Position numbers and translations under genes: made by a program. From Candidatus Accumulibacter similis (GTDB lineage Bacteria; Pseudomonadota; Gammaproteobacteria; Burkholderiales; Rhodocyclaceae), in assembly GCA_013347225.1 (NCBI GenBank), contig CP054595.1, positions 186,001 to 250,000 on the forward strand: a DNA stretch of 64,000 bases. Reading direction: 5' to 3'. The notes under the pieces were generated by a model that was given only the letters and a program-made list of their open reading frames with translations, had not been told where the DNA came from and made no database searches. Shown here one piece after another: positions 9,626-18,879 of this stretch; the first letter of the stretch is position 1, and every line of letters starts with the position of its first letter.

Positions 9626-10345
9626 TTACTTTACGTCTTTCCAGTAGGCCTTCTTCAGCGCATAGGCAGAACCGAAGAGGACCACGAGGAAAGCGAGGAC
9701 GCCAATACCCAGGTTCTTGCGAAAACCGGCATCCGGTTCGGCAAGCCAGACCATGAACCCGACGAGATCGCCGACGACCTTGTCGTACTCGGCCGCCGAC
9801 AGGCTGCCCGGAACCGCCAGCTCGAGCTTGTGATCCTTGTTCAGCACCTGCATCCCCTGGAGCTGCCAGAGGGCATGCGGCATGCCGACGTTCTCGAAGA
9901 CGACGTTGTTCCAGCCGGTCGGCCGCCTCTCGTCGACGTAGAAGGATCGCAGGTAGGTATACAGCCAGTCCGCGCCGCTGCCGTCCGCCGACGACCGGGC
10001 GCGAGCAATCAGCGTCAGGTCCGGCGGCGCGGCGCCGAACCACACCTTCTGTTCGGCCGGGCGCGCGGCGACGCGCATCGGCTCGCCGATCTTCTCGGCG
10101 GTAAACATCAGGTTGTCACGCACCTGCTGCTCGCTGAGGCCAAGCTCGGTGAGCCGCGTGTAACGGACGAAACTGGCGCCGTGGCAGTTCAGGCAGTAGT
10201 TGACGAAGGTGCGGGCACCGCTCTGCAAGGCAGCCTTGTCGCCTTGTACATTGGGTGCCTTGTCCAGGTGGATGGCAGCGCCGGCGGCGAAGGCAAGAGC
10301 CGGTGCGAAGAGCAGCGCGGCAAGCAGTCTTTTCATGTTGTCCAT
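9626..10345 (-). CDS. petC: Cytochrome c1 of the bc1 complex
   Basis: 239 residues. A signal peptide (KRLLAALLFAPALAFAAGAA) precedes the haem-binding motif CLNCHG. The distal methionine is probably within NVGMPHAL or a nearby Met. A C-terminal membrane anchor (LGIGVLAFLVVLFGSAYAL) and a lysine-rich end follow. The protein carries electrons from the Rieske protein to soluble cytochromes c in the periplasm. It is the last gene of the petABC operon, 4 bases after petB. Confidence 0.95.
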   Translation of the reverse strand: MDNMKRLLAALLFAPALAFAAGAAIHLDKAPNVQGDKAALQSGARTFVNYCLNCHGASFVRYTRLTELGLSEQQVRDNLMFTAEKIGEPMRVAARPAEQKVWFGAAPPDLTLIARARSSADGSGADWLYTYLRSFYVDERRPTGWNNVVFENVGMPHALWQLQGMQVLNKDHKLELAVPGSLSAAEYDKVVGDLVGFMVWLAEPDAGFRKNLGIGVLAFLVVLFGSAYALKKAYWKDVK

Positions 10346-10349
10346 TCCT

Positions 10350-11669
10350 TTACATCGTCACGCGATCAGGTTCCGGCTTGTACTTGTCTATCTTCGACCA
10401 CCACGGCATGGTCAGGAAGAACAGGAAGTAGTAAGCGGTTAGGATCTGCGCAACAGGGGCGCCCGGGATGACACCGAAGAAGGCATAGGAAGGCGGTTGC
10501 GTACCCAGGAAGCCGAGCAGGATGAAGGAAATGACGAACAGCGTCAGCAGCGTCTTGAAGATCGGCCCACGGTAGCGGATCGACTTCACCGGGCTCCGGT
10601 CGAGCCACGGCAGAAAGGCGAGAATCACGACGCCCGCGCCCATCAGCACGACCCCCCAGAACTTGGCATCGATGCCGAACAACGGCCAGACCATGGCCCG
10701 CAGCAGCGAGTAATACGGGGTGAAGTACCAGACCGGCGCGATGTGCGGCGGGGTCTTCAGGGGATCCGCCGGCAGGAAGTTGTTGTACTCGAGGAAGTAG
10801 CCGCCACCCTCGGGCGCGAAGAAGACGATGATCGAGAAAACCATCAGGAAGACGACAACGCCGACGATATCCTTGACCGTGTAATACGGGTGGAAGGGGA
10901 TGCCATCGAGAGGATTGCCGTGGATATCCTTGCGCTTCTTGATCTCGACTCCATCCGGGTTGTTCGAGCCCACTTCGTGCAGTGCCAGGATGTGCGCTGC
11001 AATCAGTCCGAGGAGAACGAGCGGCACGGCGATGACGTGGAAGGAGAAGAAGCGGTTCAGGGTCGCGTCGCCGACGACGAAGTCGCCGCGAATCCAGATC
11101 GACAGCGGCTCGCCGATCAGCGGAATGGCTGAGAACAGGTTGACGATGACCTGTGCCCCCCAGAAGGACATCTGCCCCCACGGCAACAGATAGCCCATGA
11201 ACGCTTCGGCCATCAGGCAGAGAAAGATCAGCGTGCCGAAGACCCAGATCAGCTCGCGCGGCTGCCGGTACGAGCCGTACAGCAGACCACGGAACATGTG
11301 CAGGTAAACGACGACGAAGAATGCGGAAGCACCCGTCGAATGCATGTAGCGGATCAGCCAGCCCCAATTGACGTCGCGCATGATGTATTCGACACTGGCA
11401 AAGGCAACCGGGATGCCGTTCTCGTTGAGCGAGGCGTCGGGCTTGTAGTGCATGACGAGGAAGATGCCGGTGACGATCTGGATGACCAGCACCAGCATCG
11501 CCAGCGAACCGAAGAAGTACCAGAAGTTGAAGTTCTTCGGCGCGTAGTATTCGGAGAGGTGTCCGCGCCACATCGAGGTTGCCGGGAAGCGGGCATCGAA
11601 CCACTCCAGCAGGTTGCCCTGCAGCGAGCCATCAGACTTGTACTTCTCGTAGTTGGTGTTCGACGCCAT
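10350..11669 (-). CDS. petB: Cytochrome b of the bc1 complex
   Basis: 439 residues with about eight transmembrane helices and the paired histidines for two b haems (GWLIRYMHSTGASAFFVVVYLHMFRG; FSFHVIAVPLVLLGLIAAHI). The quinol-site motif PVWYF is present in the C-terminal half, in the position of the family's PEWYF with Val in place of Glu. The protein catalyses quinol oxidation and reduction across the inner membrane in the Q cycle. The stop is 3 bases before the petC-side gap and the start is 3 bases after petA, so this is a tight operon. Confidence 0.95.
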   Translation of the reverse strand: MASNTNYEKYKSDGSLQGNLLEWFDARFPATSMWRGHLSEYYAPKNFNFWYFFGSLAMLVLVIQIVTGIFLVMHYKPDASLNENGIPVAFASVEYIMRDVNWGWLIRYMHSTGASAFFVVVYLHMFRGLLYGSYRQPRELIWVFGTLIFLCLMAEAFMGYLLPWGQMSFWGAQVIVNLFSAIPLIGEPLSIWIRGDFVVGDATLNRFFSFHVIAVPLVLLGLIAAHILALHEVGSNNPDGVEIKKRKDIHGNPLDGIPFHPYYTVKDIVGVVVFLMVFSIIVFFAPEGGGYFLEYNNFLPADPLKTPPHIAPVWYFTPYYSLLRAMVWPLFGIDAKFWGVVLMGAGVVILAFLPWLDRSPVKSIRYRGPIFKTLLTLFVISFILLGFLGTQPPSYAFFGVIPGAPVAQILTAYYFLFFLTMPWWSKIDKYKPEPDRVTM

Positions 11670-11672
11670 GGC

Positions 11673-12269
11673 TTAAGCCCCCTTCTTGTCTTCACCGATA
11701 AGAATCCGCTTATCGGACAGGTACATGTGCTTGGGCACCTCGAGGTTGTCCGGTGCTGGCTTGCTCTTGAAGACACGGCCGGCGAAGTCGAAGGTCGAGC
11801 CATGACACGGGCAGAGGAAGCCCCCCAGCCAGCCACCGTCCATTCCCTCTTCGGCGCCACTCTTGAACTTCGCCGACGGCGAGCATCCCAGGTGCGTGCA
11901 GATACCGACAACGACCATGATCTCGGGCTTGATCGAACGCGTTTCGTTCCTGCAGTACTCCGGCTGCATGTTCCTTTCAGACCTCGGGTCGGCCATTTCG
12001 CCGTCGAGCTTGGGCAGCGTTTCGAGCATGTGCGGCGTGCGGTTGATGATCCACACCGGCCGGCCCCGCCACTCGACGGTGATCATCTGACCGGGTTCAA
12101 GACTGCCGATATCGACTTCGACCGGTGCACCGGCCGCCTTGGCCCGCTCGGACGGCAGCATGCTGGAGACGAAAGGCACGAGCGCAGCTATCGCCCCCGC
12201 CCCGCCAACCGCAGCGGTGGCGACGATCAGTCGCCGCCTTCCGCCGTCCACCTTGCACTCATTGCTCAT
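11673..12269 (-). CDS. petA: Rieske iron-sulfur subunit of the bc1 complex
   Basis: 198 residues from the ATG at 12269; a longer in-frame extension upstream is not conserved in character. The N-terminus has a Tat-like GRRRLIVATAAVGG segment that serves as signal-anchor helix. The 2Fe-2S ligands are in CTHLGCSP and CPCHGSTFD, the two classical Rieske boxes. The protein transfers electrons from quinol to cytochrome c1. It is the first gene of the petABC operon, with a near-perfect -10 box about 50 bases upstream. Confidence 0.95.
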   Translation of the reverse strand: MSNECKVDGGRRRLIVATAAVGGAGAIAALVPFVSSMLPSERAKAAGAPVEVDIGSLEPGQMITVEWRGRPVWIINRTPHMLETLPKLDGEMADPRSERNMQPEYCRNETRSIKPEIMVVVGICTHLGCSPSAKFKSGAEEGMDGGWLGGFLCPCHGSTFDFAGRVFKSKPAPDNLEVPKHMYLSDKRILIGEDKKGA

Positions 12270-12320
12270 AGCGCTGATCCCTAGGACGTAGTGAAAAGTT
12301 GCTTCAAACCAAACCGCAAC

Positions 12321-12326
12321 ATTATA
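12321..12326 (-). promoter_or_regulatory. Candidate -10 box of the petABC operon
   Basis: On the minus strand the sequence reads GGCG-TATAAT-GTTG, an exact sigma-70 -10 hexamer 52 bases upstream of the petA start. The -35 region (around CAATAA/TTCAAT at 17-19 bases spacing) is weak, so an activator may be needed. Inferred from sequence only. Confidence 0.5.
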
Positions 12327-12382
12327 CGCCAATCTCCATCCGGTTATTGAATTCGGAAGGACCCGCCCTGGGCCGCAAGGCC

Positions 12383-12985
12383 TTATCCGGCAAGCGCTCG
12401 GCGTTCGCGGAGGGCCTGCGCCAGCGTCCCGGCATCGACGTACTCGAGTTCGCCGCCAACCGGCACGCCGCGCGCGATTCGCGACACGCTGACGCCGCGA
12501 CTGCGCAACATCTCGCACAGGTAGTGCGCCGTCGCTTCCCCCTCGTTCGTGTAGTTGGTGGCGATTATCACTTCCCGCACCAGCCCGTCACACGCTCGCG
12601 CGAGCAAGCGCTCCAGATGCAGTTCGGCTGGCCCGATGCCGTCCAGCGGCGACACACGGCCCATCAGCACGTAATAAAGCCCGGAGTAGGCGTGCGTCTG
12701 CTCGAGCATGTTCATGTCGACCGGCGTCTCGACGACGCACAGCAGCCCGGCATCTCGTTTGCCGGACAGGCAGCGCGGACAGATTTCCAATTCGGTGAAG
12801 GTATTGCAGCGCTGACAGTGACGCAGCGCCGTCAACGCCAACTGCAGCGATTCGGCCAAGCGTTGCGCGCCTGGCCGGTCGTGCTGCAGCAGGTGGTAGG
12901 CCATCCGCTGCGCCGACTTCGGGCCAACGCCCGGCAGACAGCGCAAAGCCTCGATCAGCGACTCGAGGCTCGACGGCGTCGTCAT
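12383..12985 (-). CDS. recR: Recombination mediator RecR
   Basis: 200 residues. A helix-hairpin-helix ([20 protein letters not shown]) is followed by a zinc finger with [16 protein letters not shown] and a Toprim domain ([15 protein letters not shown]). RecR works with RecF/RecO to load RecA on gapped DNA. The ATG at 12985 overlaps the ybaB stop by one base, so the two are translationally coupled. The dnaX-ybaB-recR order is widely conserved. Confidence 0.95.
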   Translation of the reverse strand: MTTPSSLESLIEALRCLPGVGPKSAQRMAYHLLQHDRPGAQRLAESLQLALTALRHCQRCNTFTELEICPRCLSGKRDAGLLCVVETPVDMNMLEQTHAYSGLYYVLMGRVSPLDGIGPAELHLERLLARACDGLVREVIIATNYTNEGEATAHYLCEMLRSRGVSVSRIARGVPVGGELEYVDAGTLAQALRERRALAG

Positions 12986-13308
12986 CAGAACGGCATCTTG
13001 AACCCGGGTGGCAGGTTGAGGCCTGCCGAGAAGCCGGCCATCCGCTCCTGGGAAGCCTGCTCGGCACGCCGCATCGCATCGTTCAGCGCCGCCGCCACGA
13101 GGTCCTCGAGCATCTCGCGATCGTCCATCACCGCTGGGTCGATCGTCACCCGCCGCACACTGTGCGCACAAGTCATCAGCACCTTGACCATGCCGGCGCC
13201 CGCCTGCCCCTCTACTTCCAGCTCCGCCAGCTGCTCCTGGGCTTTCTTCATGTTTTCCTGCATCTGCTGGGCCTGTTTCATCAGGCCGGCGAGTCCACCT
13301 TTCATCAT
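12985..13308 (-). CDS. ybaB: Nucleoid-associated protein YbaB/EbfC
   Basis: 107 residues. The glycine/methionine-rich N-terminus ([20 protein letters not shown]), a long helix and the [20 protein letters not shown] core are typical of the YbaB/EbfC DNA-binding dimer. It lies between dnaX and recR, 21 bases after dnaX. Its role is DNA binding and nucleoid organisation, probably linked to replication and repair through its neighbours. Confidence 0.93.
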   Translation of the reverse strand: MMKGGLAGLMKQAQQMQENMKKAQEQLAELEVEGQAGAGMVKVLMTCAHSVRRVTIDPAVMDDREMLEDLVAAALNDAMRRAEQASQERMAGFSAGLNLPPGFKMPF

Positions 13309-13329
13309 TTCTCTTGCCTCGATGCGAAC

Positions 13330-14982
13330 TTAAACTGGTTTGATTGACGATTCGATCAGGGTTGCGTCGAACATCTCGATTATCTCGCGCACGAAGCCAT
13401 CCTGCTCGACCGATGCGATCGCGCGGTCCATGCGCTCCTGGCGGTCACGCCGTGCCGCCGCCGCCGGAGTATCACCGGAGCCATCCTCGACCACGATGCT
13501 CAACTGCATCGGCAGGGCGAAATGCTCGGCCAGGCATTGCTGCAACTTGTCCTGCGCCGCCTTCATCAGCAGATGGCGATGCCTCGGCGCCAGCTGCAGG
13601 ACGATCCGGCCGGCCGCCAGTTCACGCAGCTCGCAGTGCTGTGCCAGTTCGCGCGCCATGCCGCTCGGCTTCAGGACGGCGAGCAGCTCGTGCCAGTCGG
13701 TGGCTGACGCCGCCGGCCCGACGCGCGCCGGCGTCGGCGTCGGCGGCAACGCTGGCGCCGGTCGCGGCGCTGCAAGCGGGGCCTCGACACGAGCAGGCGG
13801 CGGCTGCTTCGTGGCGCCGACGAGCGGCAGCGATTTCGTCGACGGTCGGCCGGCGCTGCTGGCGGCTGCCAGTGCCCGCCTACCGGCACCTTCCTCCGGC
13901 TCCGGACGAAAGGCATGCAGCCGCAACAGCGTCATCACGAAGCCGGCGTGCTCGTCAGGCGCCAGCGGCAGCTCCTGACGACCATGGACGGCAATGTGAT
14001 ACGCCAGCTGCACGTACTCGGCGTCGAGGCGGGCGGCGATGTCGAGCAGCTGCACACGCTCCGGAAGATCGTCAGCGATCGCCTGCGGCGCGAGCTGTGC
14101 GATCTGCACCCGGGTAAACAGGGCTGCCAGTTCCTGCAGCGCGGCGTCGAACGACAGGCTGCGTGCCGCCATGTCGTCGACCACCTGCAGCATCGCTGCG
14201 GCGTTGCCGGCCAGCAGGGCATCGAGAATCGAAAACAGATGGTCGAGATCGACGGCGCCAAGCATCTGCCGCACCTGCGCCTCCTCGACCCGGCCCGAAC
14301 CATGCGCAATCGCCTGGTCGAGCAGCGACAGTGCGTCGCGCATGCTGCCGGACGCCGAGCGCGCCAGCAATTGCAAGGCACCCGCTTCGGCGCTGATCGC
14401 TTCGACTTCGAGAATCTGCCGCAGGTGGTTGGCGATCAGCGGCTGCGTCATCTGCTTCAGATTGAACTGCAGGCAGCGCGAAAGGACGGTGACCGGAATC
14501 TTCTGCGGGTCGGTCGTCGCGAGAATGAACTTCACGTGCTCCGGCGGCTCCTCGAGGGTCTTCAACATGGCATTGAAGGCGGAGTTGGAGAGCATGTGCA
14601 CTTCGTCGATGACGTAAACCTTGAAGCGGCCTCGTGTGGGCGCATACACCGCATTCTCGAGGAGCTGCCGCATCTCGTCGACGCGGGTATTGGTCGCCGC
14701 ATCGACCTCGAGCAGGTCTACGAAGCGCCCGGTGTCGATCTCCTGGCAGGCGGAACAGACCCCGCAGGGTGCCGCGCTGACGCCGGCCTCGCAGTTCAGT
14801 GCCTTGGCCAGGATGCGCGCCAGCGTCGTCTTGCCCACTCCCCGCGTGCCGGTAAACAGGTAGGCATGGTGCAGCCGCTGGGCCGTCAGCGCATGTTCGA
14901 GCGCGCGCACGACGTGTTCCTGCCCGACGAGGCTGGCGAACGTGCGCGGGCGCCACTTGCGCGCCAGGACCTGGTAACTCAT
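13330..14982 (-). CDS. dnaX: DNA polymerase III subunits gamma and tau
   Basis: 550 residues. The AAA+ clamp-loader ATPase has Walker [10 protein letters not shown], a zinc site ([16 protein letters not shown]), Walker [11 protein letters not shown] and sensor 1 ILATTDPQ. After about residue 360 there is a low-complexity Ala/Pro linker and a C-terminal domain like tau domain V. I see no obvious A-AAA-AAG slippery site for programmed gamma production, but did not test this exhaustively. First gene of the dnaX-ybaB-recR operon. Confidence 0.95.
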   Translation of the reverse strand: MSYQVLARKWRPRTFASLVGQEHVVRALEHALTAQRLHHAYLFTGTRGVGKTTLARILAKALNCEAGVSAAPCGVCSACQEIDTGRFVDLLEVDAATNTRVDEMRQLLENAVYAPTRGRFKVYVIDEVHMLSNSAFNAMLKTLEEPPEHVKFILATTDPQKIPVTVLSRCLQFNLKQMTQPLIANHLRQILEVEAISAEAGALQLLARSASGSMRDALSLLDQAIAHGSGRVEEAQVRQMLGAVDLDHLFSILDALLAGNAAAMLQVVDDMAARSLSFDAALQELAALFTRVQIAQLAPQAIADDLPERVQLLDIAARLDAEYVQLAYHIAVHGRQELPLAPDEHAGFVMTLLRLHAFRPEPEEGAGRRALAAASSAGRPSTKSLPLVGATKQPPPARVEAPLAAPRPAPALPPTPTPARVGPAASATDWHELLAVLKPSGMARELAQHCELRELAAGRIVLQLAPRHRHLLMKAAQDKLQQCLAEHFALPMQLSIVVEDGSGDTPAAAARRDRQERMDRAIASVEQDGFVREIIEMFDATLIESSIKPV

Positions 14983-15116
14983 GCGCGGATTCTAGCAGAT
15001 GGTGCCACCGGCCCCGTCACAGTTTGCTTGCCGCCGATCCTGCGTGAGGCGCGCCCGGGCCATGCCGTCGCGCAGGCCGGCGACCGGCCGCATCGCCCGG
15101 GGCCAGAAACGGAAAT

Positions 15117-15212
15117 GGCGAGCCTTACCCCCGGCACTCACATGAGACGGCTGTGGCTGCTTCCTTCCGGACCTGACCAGGTTCACCATCCTGCGATGCG
15201 GGGAGACCCGCC
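15117..15212 (-). ncRNA. ffs: Signal recognition particle 4.5S RNA
   Basis: On the minus strand, bases 15212 to 15117 contain the invariant SRP core, CAGGTCCGGAAGGAAGCAGC, with GGTGAACCTGGT just before it. The ends GGCGGG and CTCGCC pair to close one long hairpin, as in bacterial 4.5S RNAs. The RNA binds Ffh to target membrane proteins co-translationally. It lies just upstream of dnaX on the same strand. End positions are estimated from the terminal pairing and may be off by several bases. Confidence 0.92.
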
Positions 15213-15230
15213 GACAGAGATGCTATCACA

Positions 15231-15494
15231 TCAACCACCGCCGCGCCCGAAATGCCGCAGGAAGTCTGCAAGAAAGGCTGCCTCGCCCGTCGGGATGTCG
15301 TCGGCGAAGGCGATCACCACCTCACTGCGCGGCAGCGCAAGCAGGCCGGCGCGGAGGACGGGCAGGCCGCGGCAGGAAAGGCTCACGGACTGCCCCGGAC
15401 GAGACAGCCGCCAGCCCGCCGGCAGTCGATCCACCACCCAGCCGGCCAGCAGCGGCTGCAACTGGCGCTCGAACTCGGTGGGCGTCAGGCTCAT
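15231..15494 (-). CDS. Small protein at the end of the aldehyde oxidoreductase operon
   Basis: 87 residues from the ATG at 15494, which lies 20 bases downstream of the MoaD-like stop. It opens MSLTPTEFERQLQPLLAGW and ends FLADFLRHFGRGGG. I do not recognise a family. It has a compact alpha/beta pattern and no signal or membrane segment. As the fifth gene of an Aromatoleum-like aor operon it may assist tungsten-cofactor insertion or maturation; that is inference from position only. Confidence 0.6.
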   Translation of the reverse strand: MSLTPTEFERQLQPLLAGWVVDRLPAGWRLSRPGQSVSLSCRGLPVLRAGLLALPRSEVVIAFADDIPTGEAAFLADFLRHFGRGGG

Positions 15495-15513
15495 GACCAA
15501 GCGCCGCACCGCG

Positions 15514-15768
15514 TCAACCGCCAGCGATCGGCGGCCAGATCGCCAGCGCATCTCCCGGCTTCAGCCGGTGCGCGGAACGGGACTCCGGAGCGACGAACAC
15601 GCCGTTGACCAGTACCAGATGCACGAGGCGCGGCGGCAGAGCCCACGACTCGATGACCGACGCCACCGATGCATCATCGGCCACTTCGAGTGTCAGGACG
15701 TTGCTCCGCCGCGCAGCAGGGGGCAGGTAGTCGGAGAGCGAGGCAAACAGCTTGAAAGTGATTTCCAT
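15514..15768 (-). CDS. MoaD-like ubiquitin-fold sulfur carrier
   Basis: 84 residues from the ATG at 15768, overlapping the stop of the flavoprotein gene by one base. It has the MoaD/ThiS beta-grasp pattern, including LVLVNGVFV, HRLKPGDALAIWPPIAGG and the C-terminal Gly-Gly that is activated and thiocarboxylated. MoaD proteins donate sulfur for the dithiolene of molybdopterin. A dedicated copy inside an aldehyde oxidoreductase operon points to synthesis or loading of the bis-pterin tungsten cofactor. It may be AorD by analogy with Aromatoleum. Confidence 0.85.
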   Translation of the reverse strand: MEITFKLFASLSDYLPPAARRSNVLTLEVADDASVASVIESWALPPRLVHLVLVNGVFVAPESRSAHRLKPGDALAIWPPIAGG

Positions 15769-17018
15769 CAGCGCGCGGCCGCCAGGCCGCGGGCAAGGTA
15801 GGCTTCGCTGAGCAGCAGCGGGTTGGCGAGCAGCCGTGCCTTCCATTCGCCGAGGCGTACGCGTCCCTGGATCAGGCCGCGCAGGACGCCGATGTGCTCG
15901 GTGTGACCGATACTGTTGGCGCCAACCAGCCGATCGTCGGCAAACACCAGGCGGAGATAGCGATACTCCGTTGCGTCGAGCAACTGCGCCGTCTCGCAAC
16001 CAGGCCCACTCTCCCACTGGCCGAAGGAAGCCGAAACCAGGCCGAGGGTATCGAGGACGTTGAAGACGAAGGTGCCCGGCAGGCTCGCCTTTTGTCCCGC
16101 CATGTTGAGTGCGGCAGTGCGTGCCTGCTCGACGGCATCGGGTTGAATGGCATTGACCACGCGCCGGCCGCTGCCAAACTCGACGGCTTCGGCGACATCA
16201 CCGGCGGCGTAGATGCCGGCGACGCTGGTCTGCATCGTTTCGTCGACCAGCACGCCGGTGTCAACGGCGATCCCGCTGCCGGCGAGGAAAGCGACGTTCG
16301 GGCGCACGCCGGTGGCATTGATCAGCGTGTCCACAGGCAGCGTCCGGCCGTCGTCAAGCCGGACCAGGAGAGCCTGCGCGGACGGCTCGATCGCCTCGAC
16401 CCGGCGCCCGGCAAGGACCTCGACCCCTTTTCCCAGGCACCAGCGACGAATCAGGTCGCCAGCCACCTCGTCCAGCATGCGCGGCACCATCCGGTTGCCC
16501 ATCTCGACGACGGTCAGCCTTGCCCCGCGTTCGGCGAGCGCCTCCATGATGATGCAGCCGATGAAGCCCGCACCCATCTGCAGCACGCGCGCGCCGGCAG
16601 CAACGCGGGCAGCGATGGCACGTGCATCGGCCAGCGTCCAGCATGCCAGAACCCCGGCCGACCCGATTCCCGGAATCGCCGGCTGCTGCGGCTGCGAGCC
16701 GGTGGCGACGAGCAGCCGGTCAAATGGCAGCGTGCTGCCGTCGGCGAGGCAAACCTCGTGCCTGCCGCTGTCGATGGCTTCGACGCGCCCCCGCAACATG
16801 CGGATCTTCAGGCGCTCGAAATGGCCGGCCTCCTTGCGCAGATAAGTGCCCGCCTCGCCAATCCGACCCATCAGTAGATAGGGAATGGCCATCCGCGAAT
16901 ACGGTGGCTCTGGCTCGTCGCCGATCAGGGTGATGTCGGCTTGCGCATCCGCGGACCGCAAGGTCTCGGCGGCAACGACCCCCGCCGGGCCGTTGCCGAT
17001 GATCACATGTCGCAGCAC
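15768..17018 (-). CDS. aorC: FAD-dependent NAD(P)H oxidoreductase subunit of aldehyde oxidoreductase
   Basis: 416 residues from a GTG at 17018, which lies one base after the stop of the large subunit; a longer upstream extension would overlap that gene fully. The FAD Rossmann motif is VIIGNGPAGVVAAETL at the N-terminus. A second, NAD-binding motif reads VLQMGAGFIGCIIMEALAERG, and the FAD-site motif is IYAAGDVAE. This is the pyridine-nucleotide disulfide oxidoreductase fold, without redox cysteines. It should pass electrons from the Fe-S subunit to NAD+, or back for acid reduction. Name given by analogy with the Aromatoleum AOR complex. Confidence 0.85.
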   Translation of the reverse strand: MLRHVIIGNGPAGVVAAETLRSADAQADITLIGDEPEPPYSRMAIPYLLMGRIGEAGTYLRKEAGHFERLKIRMLRGRVEAIDSGRHEVCLADGSTLPFDRLLVATGSQPQQPAIPGIGSAGVLACWTLADARAIAARVAAGARVLQMGAGFIGCIIMEALAERGARLTVVEMGNRMVPRMLDEVAGDLIRRWCLGKGVEVLAGRRVEAIEPSAQALLVRLDDGRTLPVDTLINATGVRPNVAFLAGSGIAVDTGVLVDETMQTSVAGIYAAGDVAEAVEFGSGRRVVNAIQPDAVEQARTAALNMAGQKASLPGTFVFNVLDTLGLVSASFGQWESGPGCETAQLLDATEYRYLRLVFADDRLVGANSIGHTEHIGVLRGLIQGRVRLGEWKARLLANPLLLSEAYLARGLAAAR

Positions 17019-17019
17019 C

Positions 17020-18867
17020 TCAAAGACCCAACCGCGCGCGCGTGTCGGCAGTGGGAACTCCGTCCGCTGTCCAGCCACGCAAACTGTAGTACTCGGGAAG
17101 CATCTTGCCGAGTTCAGCCACCATCCCCTGCGAAGCGCCCGTCTTGCACGGCTCGGTGAGCAGCCGCGGCGGCAGCGTGTCATCGCGGGCGGTGATCCCG
17201 GCCGCCAGGTTGAAATCGCGCTCGAGGTTCCAGATGCGCTCGCCGGTCTGCAACAGGGATTCCAGCGACCAGTCGCCACCGCAGGCCGCCTGGATCTGTG
17301 GCTGGATGTCGTTCATCGTCCACGCAAAGGTGGTGAACACGCACAGACCGCTCGAGTCGACCGCTGCCGTGGCGTCCTGGAAGGCCTTCAGAAGCTCGGG
17401 CTTGCCCGCTGTCTCGCGCGGTTCGGTCTTCACCGGGATGCCGAACACCTCGGACGACACCATGTAGCCACGCAGATGGCAGGCGCCGCGGTTCGAGGTC
17501 GCATAGGCGAGTGCCATCCCCTGCAGCGCACGGCCATCGTAGGCCGGGAACTCCTGCCCCTTGACGGTCATGGACAACTCCGGCCGGCCGTAGCGGGCGC
17601 ACAACCGCTTCGAACCCTGACCGATGATCTTGCCAAAGCCTTCGCCACGCGCCGTCATCTCGGCCAGGCGGCAGAGCGCCGCAGCCGAACCGAACGGCGC
17701 CTCGAGGCCAATCTCTTCCTTGCTCAGCACGCCGAGTTCGTACAGTTCCATGACCGCGCCGACGGTCGCCCCGAAGGAAATCGGATCCATCCCGTCCTCG
17801 TTGCACAGGAGGTTGGCATACTGCAGGGCCTCGAGGTCATCGACCCCGTTGGCATTGCCCAGCGCCCACGCCGCCTCATACTCGAGACCGCCGTTGGCCC
17901 CCCAGTACTGCGGCTTGTTGTCGACCGAGAAATGGCTTTCGTCGATACGCGAAATGCGGCCGCAGGCGATCGTGCAGCCGAAGCACGCCTGATTCGTCAC
18001 CAGATGCGTGCGGCCATCGGTGGCTCGCTTTTCGTGCATCGCCTCGGCCGAGATGCGACGCGCCCCCTCGAACTGGACATCGCGGTGATTGCGTGTCGGC
18101 GAGGCACCCATCTCGTTGATCACGTTCATCAACACCTGTGTACCGTAGGTGGGCAACCCCTGCCCGGTCACTGCGTTCTCTGCCAGGACCTTCTTGCCGG
18201 CGGTCACTGCCGCCATGAAGGCTTTCGGGTCGGCGACATTGCCCACCCCGCGGGTACCGCGAACCGCCACCGCCTTGAGATTCTTCGATCCCATCACGGC
18301 ACCGACACCCGATCGTCCAGCCGCACGATGCAGGTCATTGACGATGGCGGCGAAGAGAACCAGGTTCTCGCCAGCACGACCGATGCTCGATACCCGCAAC
18401 AACGGATCCTGATGGCGCTGGTGGAGGATCGCCTCGGTTTCCCAGACGGTCCGGCCCCAGAGTTCTCCGGCCGGCAGCAGTTCGGCATGCTCGTTCTCGA
18501 TGTGCAGGTACACCGGCTGCGGCGACCGGCCCTCGATGATGATCATGTCCCAGCCGGCGAACTTCAGCTCGGCGCCAAAATAGCCTCCCGAGTTCGAGCA
18601 GGCGATGACCCCGGTCAGCGGCCCCTTGGTGACTACCGAATAGCGGCCACCCGTCGAGGCCATGGTGCCGGTCAGCGGTCCGGTAGCATAGATGAGCTTG
18701 TTTTCCGGAGCCAGCGGGTCGACGGCGGGATCGATCTCGCTGACCAGGTACTTGCTTGCCAGCCCCCGCTGACCGAGGTACTGGGCGGCCCAGGCCATGT
18801 TCAGCGGCTCGCTGCGGCAGCTACCCTGGGTGAGGTTGACGCGAAGGATCTTGCGTGTCCAGGCCAT
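17020..18867 (-). CDS. aorB: Tungsten-dependent aldehyde:ferredoxin oxidoreductase, large subunit
   Basis: 615 residues, the usual AOR length. Cluster ligands are C295, C298 and C302 (CFGCTIAC) and distal C509 (DSSGLC), which bind one 4Fe-4S cluster. The pterin-binding segments around GGRYSVVTKGPLTG and AAGRSGVGAVMGSKNLKAV are characteristic of the family. The enzyme oxidises aldehydes to acids at a tungsten bis-pyranopterin. A good Shine-Dalgarno (AGGAGGAACGACC-ATG) precedes the start. It sits between an Fe-S subunit gene and a flavoprotein gene, matching the soluble AorABC type. Confidence 0.93.
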   Translation of the reverse strand: MAWTRKILRVNLTQGSCRSEPLNMAWAAQYLGQRGLASKYLVSEIDPAVDPLAPENKLIYATGPLTGTMASTGGRYSVVTKGPLTGVIACSNSGGYFGAELKFAGWDMIIIEGRSPQPVYLHIENEHAELLPAGELWGRTVWETEAILHQRHQDPLLRVSSIGRAGENLVLFAAIVNDLHRAAGRSGVGAVMGSKNLKAVAVRGTRGVGNVADPKAFMAAVTAGKKVLAENAVTGQGLPTYGTQVLMNVINEMGASPTRNHRDVQFEGARRISAEAMHEKRATDGRTHLVTNQACFGCTIACGRISRIDESHFSVDNKPQYWGANGGLEYEAAWALGNANGVDDLEALQYANLLCNEDGMDPISFGATVGAVMELYELGVLSKEEIGLEAPFGSAAALCRLAEMTARGEGFGKIIGQGSKRLCARYGRPELSMTVKGQEFPAYDGRALQGMALAYATSNRGACHLRGYMVSSEVFGIPVKTEPRETAGKPELLKAFQDATAAVDSSGLCVFTTFAWTMNDIQPQIQAACGGDWSLESLLQTGERIWNLERDFNLAAGITARDDTLPPRLLTEPCKTGASQGMVAELGKMLPEYYSLRGWTADGVPTADTRARLGL

Positions 18868-18879
18868 GGTCGTTCCTCC

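Noticed and set aside
13915..15801. A 628-codon plus-strand frame opposite dnaX and the SRP RNA
   Set aside because: It is the antisense shadow of dnaX and runs through the 4.5S RNA; composition is that of a high-GC shadow frame.
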